Assembly (NCBI RefSeq): GCF_018263855.1
Contig: NZ_CP073318.1
Location: 7,998,001-8,062,000 of the forward strand
From: Kutzneria sp. CA-103260
Lineage (GTDB): Bacteria > Actinomycetota > Actinomycetes > Mycobacteriales > Pseudonocardiaceae
DNA length: 64,000 nucleotides
Direction of reading: 5' to 3'
Made by a program: the position numbers and the translations under genes
Part shown: positions 54,877 through 63,469 of the stretch, piece after piece
How positions within the stretch are numbered: position 1 is the stretch's first letter
Layout: every line of letters starts with the position of its first letter
Notes under the pieces: model-generated
What the model was told of the DNA's origin: nothing
The model's database searches: none
Seen by the model: the letters and a program-made list of their open reading frames with translations, nothing else

Positions 54877-56817
54877 TCATCCTCCGATAACCACCTGGGG
54901 CAACGGCTCCGGCTCGTCGTCCTCCTCGGGGTCGTCGACGACCGGCTTGACCGGGTTGGCGAACTGCGTGTGGTGGAGCTCCGCGTAGAGACCGCCCAGG
55001 GCCAGCAGCTCGTCGTGGGTCCCGCGCTCGCGCACCCCGCCGTCGTCGATCACCAGGATCTGGTCGGCCTCGCGGATCGTGGACAGCCGGTGGGCGATCA
55101 CCAGCGAGGTGCGGTCGCGCAGCGCGGTCTTGAGGGCCCGCTGGACGGCGGCCTCCGACTCGGAGTCCAGGTGCGCGGTGGCCTCGTCGAGCACGACGAT
55201 CGAAGGCGCCTTCAGCAGCAGCCGGGCAATGGCCAGCCGCTGCTTCTCGCCGCCCGACATGCGGTAGCCGCGGTCGCCGGTGATGGTGTCGAAGCCGCTG
55301 GGCAGGGACTGGATCAGGTCCCAGATCTGCGCGCCCTTGCAGGCCTCGACCAGCTCTTCCTCGGTGGCGGTGGGGCGGGCGTAGAGCAGGTTCTCACGGA
55401 TCGTGTCGTGGAAGAGGTAGGCGTCCTGGCTGACCACGCCGACCGCCCCACGCAGCGAGTCGAAGGTGAGGTCCCGCAGGTCGTGTCCGCCGATGCGAAT
55501 GGTCCCGCCGGTCGGGTCGTACAGCCGGGACACCAGGTGGGTCATGGTGCTCTTGCCCGCGCCGGACGGTCCGACGAGCGCGGTCATGGTGCCCGCCGGC
55601 ACGTGGAAGTCCACGCCGCGCAGCACATCGGCCATCACCTCGTCGCGCTCGCGCGCGGCCCGCACGTGCTCCAGCGACCGCAGCGACACCTCGTCCGCGG
55701 CGGGGTAGCGGAACACCACGTTGTCGAACTGGATGTCCGGCGCCGTGTCCTTCGCCAGCTCGACCGCGTCGGGACGTTCCTGGATCAGCGGCTTCAGGTC
55801 GAGCACCTCGAAGATGCGGGAGAAGCTCACCACCACGGTCTGCGCGGTCTCCTGCATCCCGGACAGCTGGGCGATCGGCCCGAACAGCCGCCCGAGCAGG
55901 GTCACGACCGCGACCAGCGTGCCCAGCTGGAACGCGCCGCCGAGCACCAGCCCGCCGCCGACGCCGTAGATCACGGCCGTGGCCAGCGAGGCCATCAGTC
56001 CCATCAGGACGAAGGAGATCCGGCCGTACACCGCGAGGTTCACGCCGATCTTGCGGATCCCCTCGGCCCGGTCCCGGTAGTCGGCCATCTCCTCGTCCGG
56101 GCGGCCGAAGAGCTTGGCCAGCATCGCGCCCTGCACGTTGAACCGCTCCTGCAGGACGCCGCCGAGGCCGGCGTTCATGTCCATCAGCCGCACGGTGCGC
56201 TTCTGCAGCACCTTGCCCACCCGGATCCAGGGCAGCAGGAACAGCGGCACCATCAGCAGCGTGATGACGGCGACGAACCACGACAGGAAGAACAGCTCGC
56301 CCAGCACCAGCAGGACCGACAGCGCGCTGGTGGCCGCGACCAGCAGGTAGCCGAACTGCTGCTGCGCCATGATTAGTTCGGTGTGCAGCCGGCCGACCAG
56401 CACACCGGTCTGGGTGCGGGTGAAGAACGCGATCGGCTGCCGCCGCACGTGGTCGAGCGCCTGCACCCGCAGGTCGTAGGTGACGCCCTCGCCGATCAGC
56501 CCGGAGATGTGCGCCGACACCAGCGCCAACGCCGCGTTCGCCACCGAGAGCCCGGCGGCCAGCAACGCCGTCGTGACCACGACCCCGGCATCATTCTTGA
56601 GAATGCCGTTGTCCACGAGCTGCTGGAGCAACAATGGAGTCGCGACCACGGTGAGCGACTCCAGCACGGCGACGATTACGTAGAGCGCCACCTTGCCCAA
56701 GTGCGGCCGAAAGTAGCCGAACACCCGGCGCAGCGTTCCCGGGCTGATCCTGGTGGGCCAGGGATCGGGGTCTCCCTCACTCTTTTCCACCCCCCCGAAG
56801 CGCAACACGACCTCCAC
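54877..56817 (-). CDS. tba: ABC exporter of the glycopeptide (Tba-like), fused TMD-NBD
   Basis: This half-transporter ABC exporter of 646 residues has an N-terminal membrane domain with about six segments (about 40-330) and a C-terminal ATPase. Walker A is GPSGAGKST near 419, the signature is MSGGEKQRLA near 525, and Walker B with its Glu is SIVVLDEATAHLD. It probably exports the finished or late precursor antibiotic as a homodimer. The start is a GTG at 56817 with GAGAGGGG upstream. It overlaps the first NRPS gene at its stop and appears to lead the NRPS operon, with a plausible promoter 30-60 bp upstream. Counterparts are Tba (balhimycin) and similar genes in all glycopeptide clusters. Confidence 0.92.
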   Translation of the reverse strand: MEVVLRFGGVEKSEGDPDPWPTRISPGTLRRVFGYFRPHLGKVALYVIVAVLESLTVVATPLLLQQLVDNGILKNDAGVVVTTALLAAGLSVANAALALVSAHISGLIGEGVTYDLRVQALDHVRRQPIAFFTRTQTGVLVGRLHTELIMAQQQFGYLLVAATSALSVLLVLGELFFLSWFVAVITLLMVPLFLLPWIRVGKVLQKRTVRLMDMNAGLGGVLQERFNVQGAMLAKLFGRPDEEMADYRDRAEGIRKIGVNLAVYGRISFVLMGLMASLATAVIYGVGGGLVLGGAFQLGTLVAVVTLLGRLFGPIAQLSGMQETAQTVVVSFSRIFEVLDLKPLIQERPDAVELAKDTAPDIQFDNVVFRYPAADEVSLRSLEHVRAARERDEVMADVLRGVDFHVPAGTMTALVGPSGAGKSTMTHLVSRLYDPTGGTIRIGGHDLRDLTFDSLRGAVGVVSQDAYLFHDTIRENLLYARPTATEEELVEACKGAQIWDLIQSLPSGFDTITGDRGYRMSGGEKQRLAIARLLLKAPSIVVLDEATAHLDSESEAAVQRALKTALRDRTSLVIAHRLSTIREADQILVIDDGGVRERGTHDELLALGGLYAELHHTQFANPVKPVVDDPEEDDEPEPLPQVVIGG

Positions 56818-56856
56818 GCGGCTACCCCTCTCACACGAAACGTGCAGTCAGCGATC

Positions 56857-56885
56857 TTTATCGTGCTAAATGGCGTCGATGTCCA
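56857..56885 (-). promoter_or_regulatory. Putative promoter of the exporter-NRPS operon
   Basis: On the minus strand TGGACA (56885-56880) is followed after 17 bp by GATAAA (56862-56857). This would start transcription near 56850, about 30 nt before the GTG of the exporter gene. The block is notably AT-richer than its surroundings. No perfect Bbr palindrome is next to it. Confidence 0.55.
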
Positions 56886-56940
56886 CGAGTACGTCCGAGC
56901 GAACATTTTCCGGCCGGCCCGGGGAGAAAGGATTCCCCGA

Positions 56941-57996
56941 TCACACCGTGACGCCGCGAACCGGCGGCACGCGCCAGCCGTGGAAGCGGAGCGCCTCGGC
57001 CAGCCGGCCGGCGTCCTCCGCGCGCACGGCCACCTCGGCCGACAGCTCCGCCGACCGCTCCAGCCGGACGTCCTCGATGACGACGTCGGCGAGCTCCGCC
57101 GCGGTGCACAGCCGGGCCAGCTCCCCTGGCCCCTCCGGCAGCACCACCCGGACCAGGGCGCACCCGCCCTGCGTGCCGGGGATCCGGTCGTGGCCGGTCA
57201 CGCCACGCCGCAGCAGGTCCGTCACGCCCGCCAGATCGCCGGACCGCAGCGCCGCGGCCGCCGCCGCCAGATCGGCCGCGATCCGCTCCAGCACCCCGGC
57301 CACCGGCAGCGCGTTCCCGCACAGAATCATCCGCCACAGCAAGGGATTCCCGGCGGCGATGCGCGTCACGTCGCGCAGCCCCTGCCCGGCCAGACCCAGG
57401 GCGACGTCGTCGCCGTCGGCCAGCGTCGCGGCCACCGCCGACGCCACCACGTGCGGGGCGTGCGACACCAGCGCCACCGCCGAGTCATGCTCGGCCGCGC
57501 CCACGGTGACGGCGTTCGCCCCGCAGATCGACACCAGTTCCCGCGCCAGCCGCGCGGCGCCGGCATCCGTCTCCGGGCCGGGGCACAGGGCCCAGGGCCG
57601 GCCCAGGAACAGGTCGGCGCGGGCCGCGAACGGGCCGGACCGCTCCCGGCCGGCCAGCGGGTGCCCCGGCACGTAGCAGGCCAGGTCGCACCCGAGCCGC
57701 TCCGCGTCGGCGATCGGGTCCACCTTCACGCTGGCGACATCGGTGTAGGCCCGCGCGACGCCCTGTTTCTGCAGCTCGGCGAGCCTTTCCCCGACAATGT
57801 GCGGCGGCACCGCGAGCACCGCCAGGTCCACTTCCTCGCCGTTCCACTCCTGGCCCGCGCCGAGTTCCCGCGCCAGCCACACGGCCTGCGCGTCGATATC
57901 GGAGAGGTAAACCGCCACCCCCTTCTCGCGAAGGGCCAGCGCGACCGAAGTGCCGATCAGTCCGGTGCCGACAATGAGCGCCTGCTCGATGGTCAC
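56941..57996 (-). CDS. pdh: Prephenate dehydrogenase
   Basis: This 351-residue NAD(P)-dependent dehydrogenase converts prephenate to 4-hydroxyphenylpyruvate, the shared precursor of tyrosine, Bht and, through HmaS, Hpg. The Rossmann motif is IVGTGLIGTSVALAL at the start, the substrate region shows PGHPLAGRERSG, and an ACT-like tail (VVLPEGPGELARLCTA) suggests allosteric control. The start is a GTG at 57996 preceded by AAGGAG at short spacing. With dahp it forms a cluster-borne boost of the aromatic pathway. It follows the activator gene on the same strand after 215 nt. Confidence 0.94.
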   Translation of the reverse strand: MTIEQALIVGTGLIGTSVALALREKGVAVYLSDIDAQAVWLARELGAGQEWNGEEVDLAVLAVPPHIVGERLAELQKQGVARAYTDVASVKVDPIADAERLGCDLACYVPGHPLAGRERSGPFAARADLFLGRPWALCPGPETDAGAARLARELVSICGANAVTVGAAEHDSAVALVSHAPHVVASAVAATLADGDDVALGLAGQGLRDVTRIAAGNPLLWRMILCGNALPVAGVLERIAADLAAAAAALRSGDLAGVTDLLRRGVTGHDRIPGTQGGCALVRVVLPEGPGELARLCTAAELADVVIEDVRLERSAELSAEVAVRAEDAGRLAEALRFHGWRVPPVRGVTV

Positions 57997-58211
57997 CGCT
58001 CCTTCTTAGGCCGCGCACCGGGCGAAGTCCAGCCGCGGACTTGGGCAAACAAAAGGAATTGACGGATAGCCGGACAACCGGAAACGGCCCCGCTTCTCAA
58101 GGCCGTCGCCCCACCGAACCGGATCCACAATGGACACGGTCAGATCAGGGCCGGAAAGAGAACTCCCCGCGGTTCGCGCTCGTACGGCTATCCGCCCGCG
58201 TGGTCAGGCGA
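57997..58211 (-). promoter_or_regulatory. 215-nt spacer between the activator gene and pdh
   Basis: This holds a small palindrome AAGTCC-agccgc-GGACTT at 58025-58042 and some A-rich sequence around 58048-58055. A pdh promoter or a weak terminator of the activator gene is likely here. No GTCCAR(N)17YTGGAC site is present. Confidence 0.35.
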
Positions 58212-59177
58212 TCATCCGGCGGCCAGATCGGTCGCCTGGTGCTCCAGGTGGTCCGCGACCCCGGCCCAGACCCGGGCGTGGTCCCGGGCGAACGCGGCGA
58301 CCACGCCGTAGAGGTGCGGCGGGACGCCGTGCAGGATCTTCTCCCACTGCTGCCCGTCGAGGGAGTGAATCGCGAGCATGCGCAGCAGGACCCGGCCGAC
58401 CTCGCTCTGCCGCAGCGCCGGATCGGCCTTGAGCCGTTCCAGCACGGCGATGCGCTCCCGGTCCAGCGCCCGGCTCAGATCGGGTTTCACCCAGGTCAGC
58501 GTGTGCGGCTTGGCCGGCAGCCGCCCGTTTCCGTCCGGGGTCGGGCTCTCCCCGCGCTCCAGCCGGCCCCGCACGTCCCGAACCGTCTCCGGGGAGATGC
58601 CGACCTGCTTGGCGACCTGCCGCAGCGACAGGCCCGGATCGCTGCGAATGAGCTCGGCGGCCAGCTTGCGGCGCTCCGTGCTGTCGACGGGACGAATGCG
58701 GCCGTCCCGTCCGATCCTGGCCTCGTTGCCCCCCTCGCCGCCGCGTCTTCGCAGGTCGGCCACGGTGCCGGCGGAAATGCCGGTGGCCGTGGCCACCCGC
58801 CGGTCCGACCACTGCGGATGCGTGCCGACGATCTGGACGGCCGCGCGCTTGCGATCGGCCAGCGAGAGCGGCAGGCCGTGCCGCACATTCGACTCGACGG
58901 CCAGGACGAACGCGTCGGATTCGGTGCCGTTGACGAATCTTGCCGCAATTGTCGTGTCGCCTCTTATTCTCGCCACCGCCAACCGGTGCAGACCGTCGAC
59001 GACCTGCATCGTCGGCCGGTGAACGAGAATGGGCGGCAGCTCCCCTTCTGCCGACAACAGTGCCTCAATGTGCTCCGGATCCTCTCCCGAGGTTCGCGGC
59101 GAGCACATGACAGACAACTGGGACAACTCAATTTCGACGATCGGAAGAGCGGATATGTCAACTCTCGTCGGATCCAC
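58212..59177 (-). CDS. bbr: StrR-family pathway-specific activator (Bbr-like)
   Basis: This 321-residue transcription factor is of the StrR/Bbr group. The N-terminal part resembles ParB/Srx domains (QVVDGLHRLAVARIRGD), followed by helix-turn-helix segments in ATATGISAGTVADLRRR and VAKQVGISPETVRDVRGR. Family members activate operons of aminocyclitol and glycopeptide clusters. A consensus palindrome lies 58 bp upstream of its own start, so autoregulation is likely, and a second lies upstream of oxyA. The start is a GTG at 59177; the ribosome site is weak (GGTGGGGG). Confidence 0.92.
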   Translation of the reverse strand: MDPTRVDISALPIVEIELSQLSVMCSPRTSGEDPEHIEALLSAEGELPPILVHRPTMQVVDGLHRLAVARIRGDTTIAARFVNGTESDAFVLAVESNVRHGLPLSLADRKRAAVQIVGTHPQWSDRRVATATGISAGTVADLRRRGGEGGNEARIGRDGRIRPVDSTERRKLAAELIRSDPGLSLRQVAKQVGISPETVRDVRGRLERGESPTPDGNGRLPAKPHTLTWVKPDLSRALDRERIAVLERLKADPALRQSEVGRVLLRMLAIHSLDGQQWEKILHGVPPHLYGVVAAFARDHARVWAGVADHLEHQATDLAAG

Positions 59178-59229
59178 CTAGCCCCCACCGGATCTCTTCT
59201 TCGCCAGTTATGCGATGCGGACTAGAACC

Positions 59230-59268
59230 GCATCGTCCAACTGCTCAGCCCCAGCGGTTGGACGATGC
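59230..59268. promoter_or_regulatory. StrR/Bbr-type operator upstream of the activator gene
   Basis: GTCCAA (59235-59240), 17 bp, then TTGGAC (59258-59263) is an exact match to the balhimycin Bbr consensus GTCCAR(N)17TTGGAC. The flanks extend it to a 12-bp perfect inverted repeat, 59230-59241 with 59257-59268. A further half site GTCCAA is at 59275-59280, 40 bp from the first. A -10-like CATAAC lies at 59212-59207 on the minus strand. Confidence 0.82.
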
Positions 59269-60365
59269 CTCGTGGTCCAACCAAACCTCGGCCGAGCAGC
59301 GGGTTTCCTCCCACAGCGAGGATCCCCAGCACACCACCCCGTGTGCCTACGAACCGCCTCCGGAAGCCTCCCAGAAGGCCAACAGAAGCAACATACGCCC
59401 GATCAGGACCGCCGTTCGCGGTAATGCGAGGCCCCGAGTCCGACGCCCACTGCGCACAGCCCCTGCTCAGTGGTTTCCCCGGTTGGAATCTGCGATTGCC
59501 TCGTGGTCGCGTACCACCGTCACCCCCCTCAACCCCGGGCCAGCATGACATGAGCAATCGTCGCCGGCAAACAATGGGCGTCCACCTAGCGAAGTGGTCA
59601 CCCAAGACCCGAGCCTGTGCATTTCTGCAAAAGGTGTTGACGCACTAGCCAATCATTAGTATGATGCGCGACCCGCCGCCCGAGCGGACTAAAGTGTCAC
59701 TAAATTCGTCCGTTTGCGAACCTAATTCGCCGGTGCGGGGTGATAGTGACGCCCTTCGATCGTGTTGCGCCCTTTGACCGAATCCGCGTCCCGAAAAGTC
59801 ACGCTTTTCGTCCGATGGACGGCAGACACCGTGGCGGCGCCGATGTGAGTGTGTGGTCGCGCCGTCCGCCGCGACCGAGACGGCGCCGACCGGGCCGGAC
59901 CCCGCCGCGCTCGACACCGCATGGGCCGCGCAGCCGCCGGGAGCGGCCGCGCGTGGCCGGGGTGGCACGAGACCGAGCTCGCCTGCACGCCCGATTCCCC
60001 TTGTGCCGCAACAGATCGTGCAACCAAGAGACCGACGTGGACGATCCGGTCCAAGCCCGGCGCCGACGTCCGGTCGACCTCATCCCCGAGCGGGAAGCCG
60101 GCGTCGGACGCTCCCGATTCGTCCTCGAGAATTTCGACGCAGGCGAGAATTTCGACGCGTTCGAGCCGGAAGCGGTCGCCGACGGCGGCGCGCCGCCCCG
60201 CCTCGACGGGCGTGCGTCGCGATCGATCGGCGGACCCGGTCTCCCGGCAGCCGAAAACCCCGAATGTGATAAATCCGACACTCCGGGCATCGACTGGTCG
60301 GTCGTCCCTGGAGGTCTGGCCGGCCGGTCCGCTGGTGCGTCCGCGGGCGTCGGCCGGCATGCCGG
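59269..60365. other. 1.1 kb between activator and vanY without a recognisable gene
   Basis: No protein family is visible on either strand. The longest plausible frame is 59740-60450 on the plus strand (236 codons from a GTG). It is rich in Arg/Pro, runs 85 nt into the vanY 3' end, and has no clear ribosome site. It includes a 15-bp direct repeat with 18-bp period (60126-60140 and 60144-60158) that reads ENFDAGENFDAF. Short runs of good codon use shift between the three plus frames, as in a decayed gene. An AT-rich island at 59620-59725 contains a strong promoter-like sequence. Confidence 0.5.
59637..59665 (+). promoter_or_regulatory. Strong sigma-70-type promoter-like sequence
   Basis: TTGACG (59637-59642), a 17-bp spacer and TATGAT (59660-59665) match the vegetative consensus closely, in a locally AT-rich stretch. 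Transcription would begin near 59672 and run rightward, toward the 3' end of vanY on the opposite strand. No recognisable coding sequence follows. Confidence 0.6.
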
Positions 60366-60896
60366 TCACCGGCGCATCCTCGGGTCCTCGCTGGGATCGG
60401 CGTACATCGGCGGGCAGCCGTGCTCGATCGCCTCGGGACGCAGTTCGTAGTGCCAGGGCTCGTTGCCGTAGATCCGGCACAGCCCATAACCCGCGCCATG
60501 CTCGGACAGCCACGTCTGGGCGCCGGCCCGCCGCCCGATGTCGACCGCCTGCCCGGCCACATGGGCCGACGTCTCCGGCGTGGCCACCCACCGCGCGGCT
60601 TCCTCTTCGGAGCCGTAGGTCGAAACCGCCTCGCGCCGAAGGCGATTCTGGTACTCCGGGGAACGCCAGCCGCTGTTGACGAAGAACTCCACCCCGTCGT
60701 CCGCGGCATCGGTCGCGGCCCGGCGCAGCGCGTCCAGAAGGTCCGGATTGAGATTGACCACGCCCGGCACCTCGTCGCTGAAGACGGTCGTGTCGGGCGG
60801 GACAGCGCCGTCGGCCACCCCATCGGCCTCGCCGAGCGCGCCAGCGTCCTGGTCGCGATTCAGGCGGGTCGTTGACGACGGTCCGCTGTGGGTCAT
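60366..60896 (-). CDS. vanY: VanY-type D,D-carboxypeptidase
   Basis: This zinc D-Ala-D-Ala carboxypeptidase of 176 residues trims the terminal D-Ala from peptidoglycan precursors, removing the antibiotic's target. The family's metal motif SxHxxGxAxD is SAHVAGQAVDIG, and the second motif is EPWHYELRP. The N terminus has no obvious signal peptide or membrane anchor, so its location is unclear. The ATG at 60896 has no Shine-Dalgarno but a TAGACT -10 motif ends 6 nt before it, suggesting a leaderless message. It diverges from vanR. Glycopeptide producers such as the balhimycin and A40926 strains carry related genes. Confidence 0.92.
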   Translation of the reverse strand: MTHSGPSSTTRLNRDQDAGALGEADGVADGAVPPDTTVFSDEVPGVVNLNPDLLDALRRAATDAADDGVEFFVNSGWRSPEYQNRLRREAVSTYGSEEEAARWVATPETSAHVAGQAVDIGRRAGAQTWLSEHGAGYGLCRIYGNEPWHYELRPEAIEHGCPPMYADPSEDPRMRR

Positions 60897-60986
60897 CAAC
60901 GCAGTCTAGGCAGTGTGATGTTGCCAGCCCGTATGTCGTTCTCGATACGCTCACGATATGCCAGCACCGTGGGGGAGTGTCGAAGC
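60897..60986. promoter_or_regulatory. Divergent promoters vanY / vanR
   Basis: Toward vanR, TTGCCA (60921-60926), 17 bp, GATACG (60944-60949) is a fair promoter, with a GGGGGAG ribosome site at 60971-60977. Toward vanY, TAGACT (60908-60903 on the minus strand) would start transcription at or next to the vanY ATG. Regulation by phosphorylated VanR is expected for at least the vanR side. Confidence 0.5.
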
Positions 60987-61682
60987 ATGCGTGTGTTGAT
61001 CGTCGAGGACGAGCCGTATCTGGCCGAGGCCATTCGCGACGGCCTGCGCCTGGAGGCGATCGCGGCGGACATCGCCGGCGACGGCGACACCGCGCTGAAG
61101 CTGTTGGCCGTCAACGCCTATGACATCGCCGTCCTCGACCGCGACATCCCCGGCCCGTCCGGCGACGAGGTCGCCCAGCGCATCGTCGCCTCCGGCAGCG
61201 GGATGCCGATCATCATGCTCACCGCGGCCGACCGCATCGACGACAAGGCCTCCGGCTTCGAACTCGGCGCCGACGACTACCTGACCAAACCCTTCGACCT
61301 GCGCGAGCTCGTGCTCCGGCTGCGGGCGCTCAACCGCAGGCGGGCCCACAGCCGGCCGCCGGTGCGGGAGATCGCCGGCCTGCGGCTGGACTCGTTCCGC
61401 CGCGAGGTCTACCGGGACGGCCGGTACGTCGCGCTGACCCGCAAGCAGTTCGCGGTGCTGGAGGTCCTGGTCAACGCCGAAGGCGGGGTCGTCAGCGGCG
61501 AGGAGCTGCTGGCCCGGGCCTGGGACGAGAACGCCGACCCGCTCACCAACGCCGTGCGCATCACCGTCTCGGCCCTGCGCAAACGGCTCGGCGAGCCGTG
61601 GATCATCGCCACCGTGGCCGGCGTCGGCTACCGCATCGAACCGGTGCCCGTCGTCGGACGTGAGATGCGCAGCGGTGGATAG
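60987..61682 (+). CDS. vanR: VanR response regulator (OmpR family)
   Basis: This 231-residue response regulator has a receiver domain (1-115) with acidic pocket EDE at 7-9, phospho-acceptor D51 in VLDRDIPG and the Lys of LTKPFD. A winged-helix domain (about 125-222) includes ALTRKQFAVLEVL and TVAGVGYRIEP. It should switch on van resistance genes when phosphorylated by VanS. The ATG at 60987 follows GGGGGAG; the open frame before it is not conserved. The stop overlaps the vanS start. It closely resembles VanR of Streptomyces coelicolor. Confidence 0.94.
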   Translation: MRVLIVEDEPYLAEAIRDGLRLEAIAADIAGDGDTALKLLAVNAYDIAVLDRDIPGPSGDEVAQRIVASGSGMPIIMLTAADRIDDKASGFELGADDYLTKPFDLRELVLRLRALNRRRAHSRPPVREIAGLRLDSFRREVYRDGRYVALTRKQFAVLEVLVNAEGGVVSGEELLARAWDENADPLTNAVRITVSALRKRLGEPWIIATVAGVGYRIEPVPVVGREMRSGG

Positions 61683-62793
61683 AGCGCCCGGTCTGAGCGT
61701 CCGTCTCAAACTGACCCTCAGCTACGCCGCCTTCCTCATGGTGGCCGGCGCCCTGCTGCTCACCGCCGTGGGCGTCTTCCTCATGGGCTACCAGCGGATC
61801 GGCTTTCCGCCGACGGCCGTGGTGATCGCCCCGTCCGGCCGGACCCTCATCCGTGCCTTCGCGCCGACCGCCGCCGTCCTGCTGGTGCTGCTGCTGGCGT
61901 TCGGTCTGGTGGGCGGGTGGATTCTCGCCGGCCGCATGCTCGCCCCGCTGACCCGCATCACCGATGCCGCCCGCACGGCCTCGACCGCGTCGCTGTCCCA
62001 CCGGATCCAGTTGGAGGGCAGCAACGACGAGTTCCGCGAGCTCGCCGACGTCTTCGACACCATGCTCGCCCGGCTCGAGGCGCACGTCGCCGAGCAGCGG
62101 CGGTTCGCCGCCAACGCCTCGCACGAGCTGCGCACGCCGCTGGCGATCACGCGGGCCCTGCTCGACGTGGCCCGCAACGACCCGGACCACGACACCGGCG
62201 AACTCGTCGAGCGCATCGCCCAGGTCAACACCCGTGCGATCGACCTCATCGAGGCGCTGCTCATGCTCAGCCGGGCCGACCGGGGATCCTTCACCCGTGA
62301 GCCCGTGGACCTGTCGCTGCTCGCGGAGGAGGCCACCGAGACGCTGCTCCCGCTGGCCGAGAAACGCGGCGTCGTGCTGGAGGCCGCCGGCGACATCACC
62401 CCGACCTTCGGGTCACCGGCGCTCCTGCTGCAGATGACGACCAACCTCGTGCACAACGCCATCGTGCACAATCTGCCGGCGCGGGGCACCGTGCGGGTGA
62501 CGACCGGCGTCCAGGCCGAAACGGTGGTGCTGACGGTCGAGAACTCCGGCGACAAGCTCGCCCCGGAGCTGGTCCCGACGTTCACCGAGCCCTTCCAGCG
62601 CGGCACCGAGCGCATCCACACCGACCACGCCGGCGTCGGTCTCGGCCTGGCCATCGTCAAGAGCATCGCCCAGGCCCACAGCGGAACCCTGACGCTCGAC
62701 CCCCGCCCCACCGGCGGTCTCCGGGTCACGGTGCGACTGCCCACCGCGTCGGCACGGACGACGGCTTCAGGGCCCGTTTCACCGACCCCGTAG
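61675..62793 (+). CDS. vanS: VanS sensor histidine kinase
   Basis: This 372-residue sensor kinase has two membrane segments (about 15-38 and 63-84) bracketing a short outer loop of some 25 residues, then a HAMP-like linker, the H-box with H150 in NASHELRTPL, and an ATPase with TTNLVHNAIVHN and GVGLGLAIVKS. The GTG at 61675 gives VDRAPGLSVRLKLTLSYA, the N terminus of S. coelicolor VanS as I know it, and overlaps the vanR stop by 8 nt. The ligand it senses, antibiotic or precursor, cannot be told from sequence. Confidence 0.93.
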   Translation: MDRAPGLSVRLKLTLSYAAFLMVAGALLLTAVGVFLMGYQRIGFPPTAVVIAPSGRTLIRAFAPTAAVLLVLLLAFGLVGGWILAGRMLAPLTRITDAARTASTASLSHRIQLEGSNDEFRELADVFDTMLARLEAHVAEQRRFAANASHELRTPLAITRALLDVARNDPDHDTGELVERIAQVNTRAIDLIEALLMLSRADRGSFTREPVDLSLLAEEATETLLPLAEKRGVVLEAAGDITPTFGSPALLLQMTTNLVHNAIVHNLPARGTVRVTTGVQAETVVLTVENSGDKLAPELVPTFTEPFQRGTERIHTDHAGVGLGLAIVKSIAQAHSGTLTLDPRPTGGLRVTVRLPTASARTTASGPVSPTP

Positions 62794-62796
62794 GGG

Positions 62797-62838
62797 GACG
62801 TGCGCGGCTGGCCGACCACGGCCAGTCCGACGCACGTC
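62797..62838. terminator. Bidirectional terminator between vanS and vanX
   Basis: This nested hairpin has outer stem GACGTGCG (62797-62804) with CGCACGTC (62831-62838), and inner stem CTGGCC (62808-62813) with GGCCAG (62820-62825). The vanRS transcript ends at 62793 and the vanAX transcript converges from the right (vanX stop 62859), so it probably serves both. Confidence 0.78.
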
Positions 62839-62858
62839 ATCACCCTTCGGCACGCCGC

Positions 62859-63467
62859 CTATTCGATGGGGAAATCGAAGTAGGTGTCCGGGTACGGCTC
62901 GCTCTTCAGCGTGTAGTGCCACCACTCGTACTGGTACGAGCTGAAACCGCAGTCCTCCATGACGGAGCACAGGTGCTGACGGTTTCGCGCCTGGTCCGGC
63001 CCGACCCCGTCGGCCCCGTGATGGGAGACCGAATCCATCAGGTCGTGGTCGCCGCCCATGTCCGCGAGGTCGCCCGAGTCCAGGTGGAAAAGGGTCAGGT
63101 CGACCGTGCTGCCCCGGCTGTGGCCCGATTTGGCGGCCACGTAACCCAACTCGAACATCGCCGCCCGCTCGATGTTCGGATAGTGCCGCTGCTTCGTGCG
63201 GCCGTCTTCCGGCTGCCGCGACCAGCTCATGAAGTTGTCGACGGCGCGCTGCGGCCGATAACCGTCCCAGATGAGCAGGCCGAAGCCCAGGGACTGCGCC
63301 TTGTCCCGCGCCTTCTCCAGGGCGGCGCACAGCGCCTTCGTGCCGACGATCCGATTCACCAGGTAGCCGTCCACCGGCTTGCCGACGAAGTTGTCCCAGG
63401 TGGCGTACTTGGCGTCCCAGCGAATGCCGGGCACGAGCTCGTCAACGAAGACGAAGTCCTCGTGCAT
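62859..63467 (-). CDS. vanX: VanX D-Ala-D-Ala dipeptidase
   Basis: This zinc dipeptidase of 202 residues hydrolyses D-Ala-D-Ala so that only D-Ala-D-Lac enters cell wall precursors. The metal ligands fall in SGHSRGSTVDLTLF and YEWWHYTLKSEPYPD, with the catalytic Glu in EWWH, and the substrate arginine in WDGYRPQRAV. Length equals the standard VanX. The ATG at 63467 comes 2 nt after the vanA stop, so the order vanA-vanX is translationally coupled. Confidence 0.96.
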   Translation of the reverse strand: MHEDFVFVDELVPGIRWDAKYATWDNFVGKPVDGYLVNRIVGTKALCAALEKARDKAQSLGFGLLIWDGYRPQRAVDNFMSWSRQPEDGRTKQRHYPNIERAAMFELGYVAAKSGHSRGSTVDLTLFHLDSGDLADMGGDHDLMDSVSHHGADGVGPDQARNRQHLCSVMEDCGFSSYQYEWWHYTLKSEPYPDTYFDFPIE

Positions 63468-63469
63468 CG

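Noticed and set aside
59722..60954. Minus-strand frame of about 410 codons covering vanY and the orphan region
   Set aside because: It overlaps vanY in another frame and the vanR promoter region, and has no domain or consistent codon pattern.
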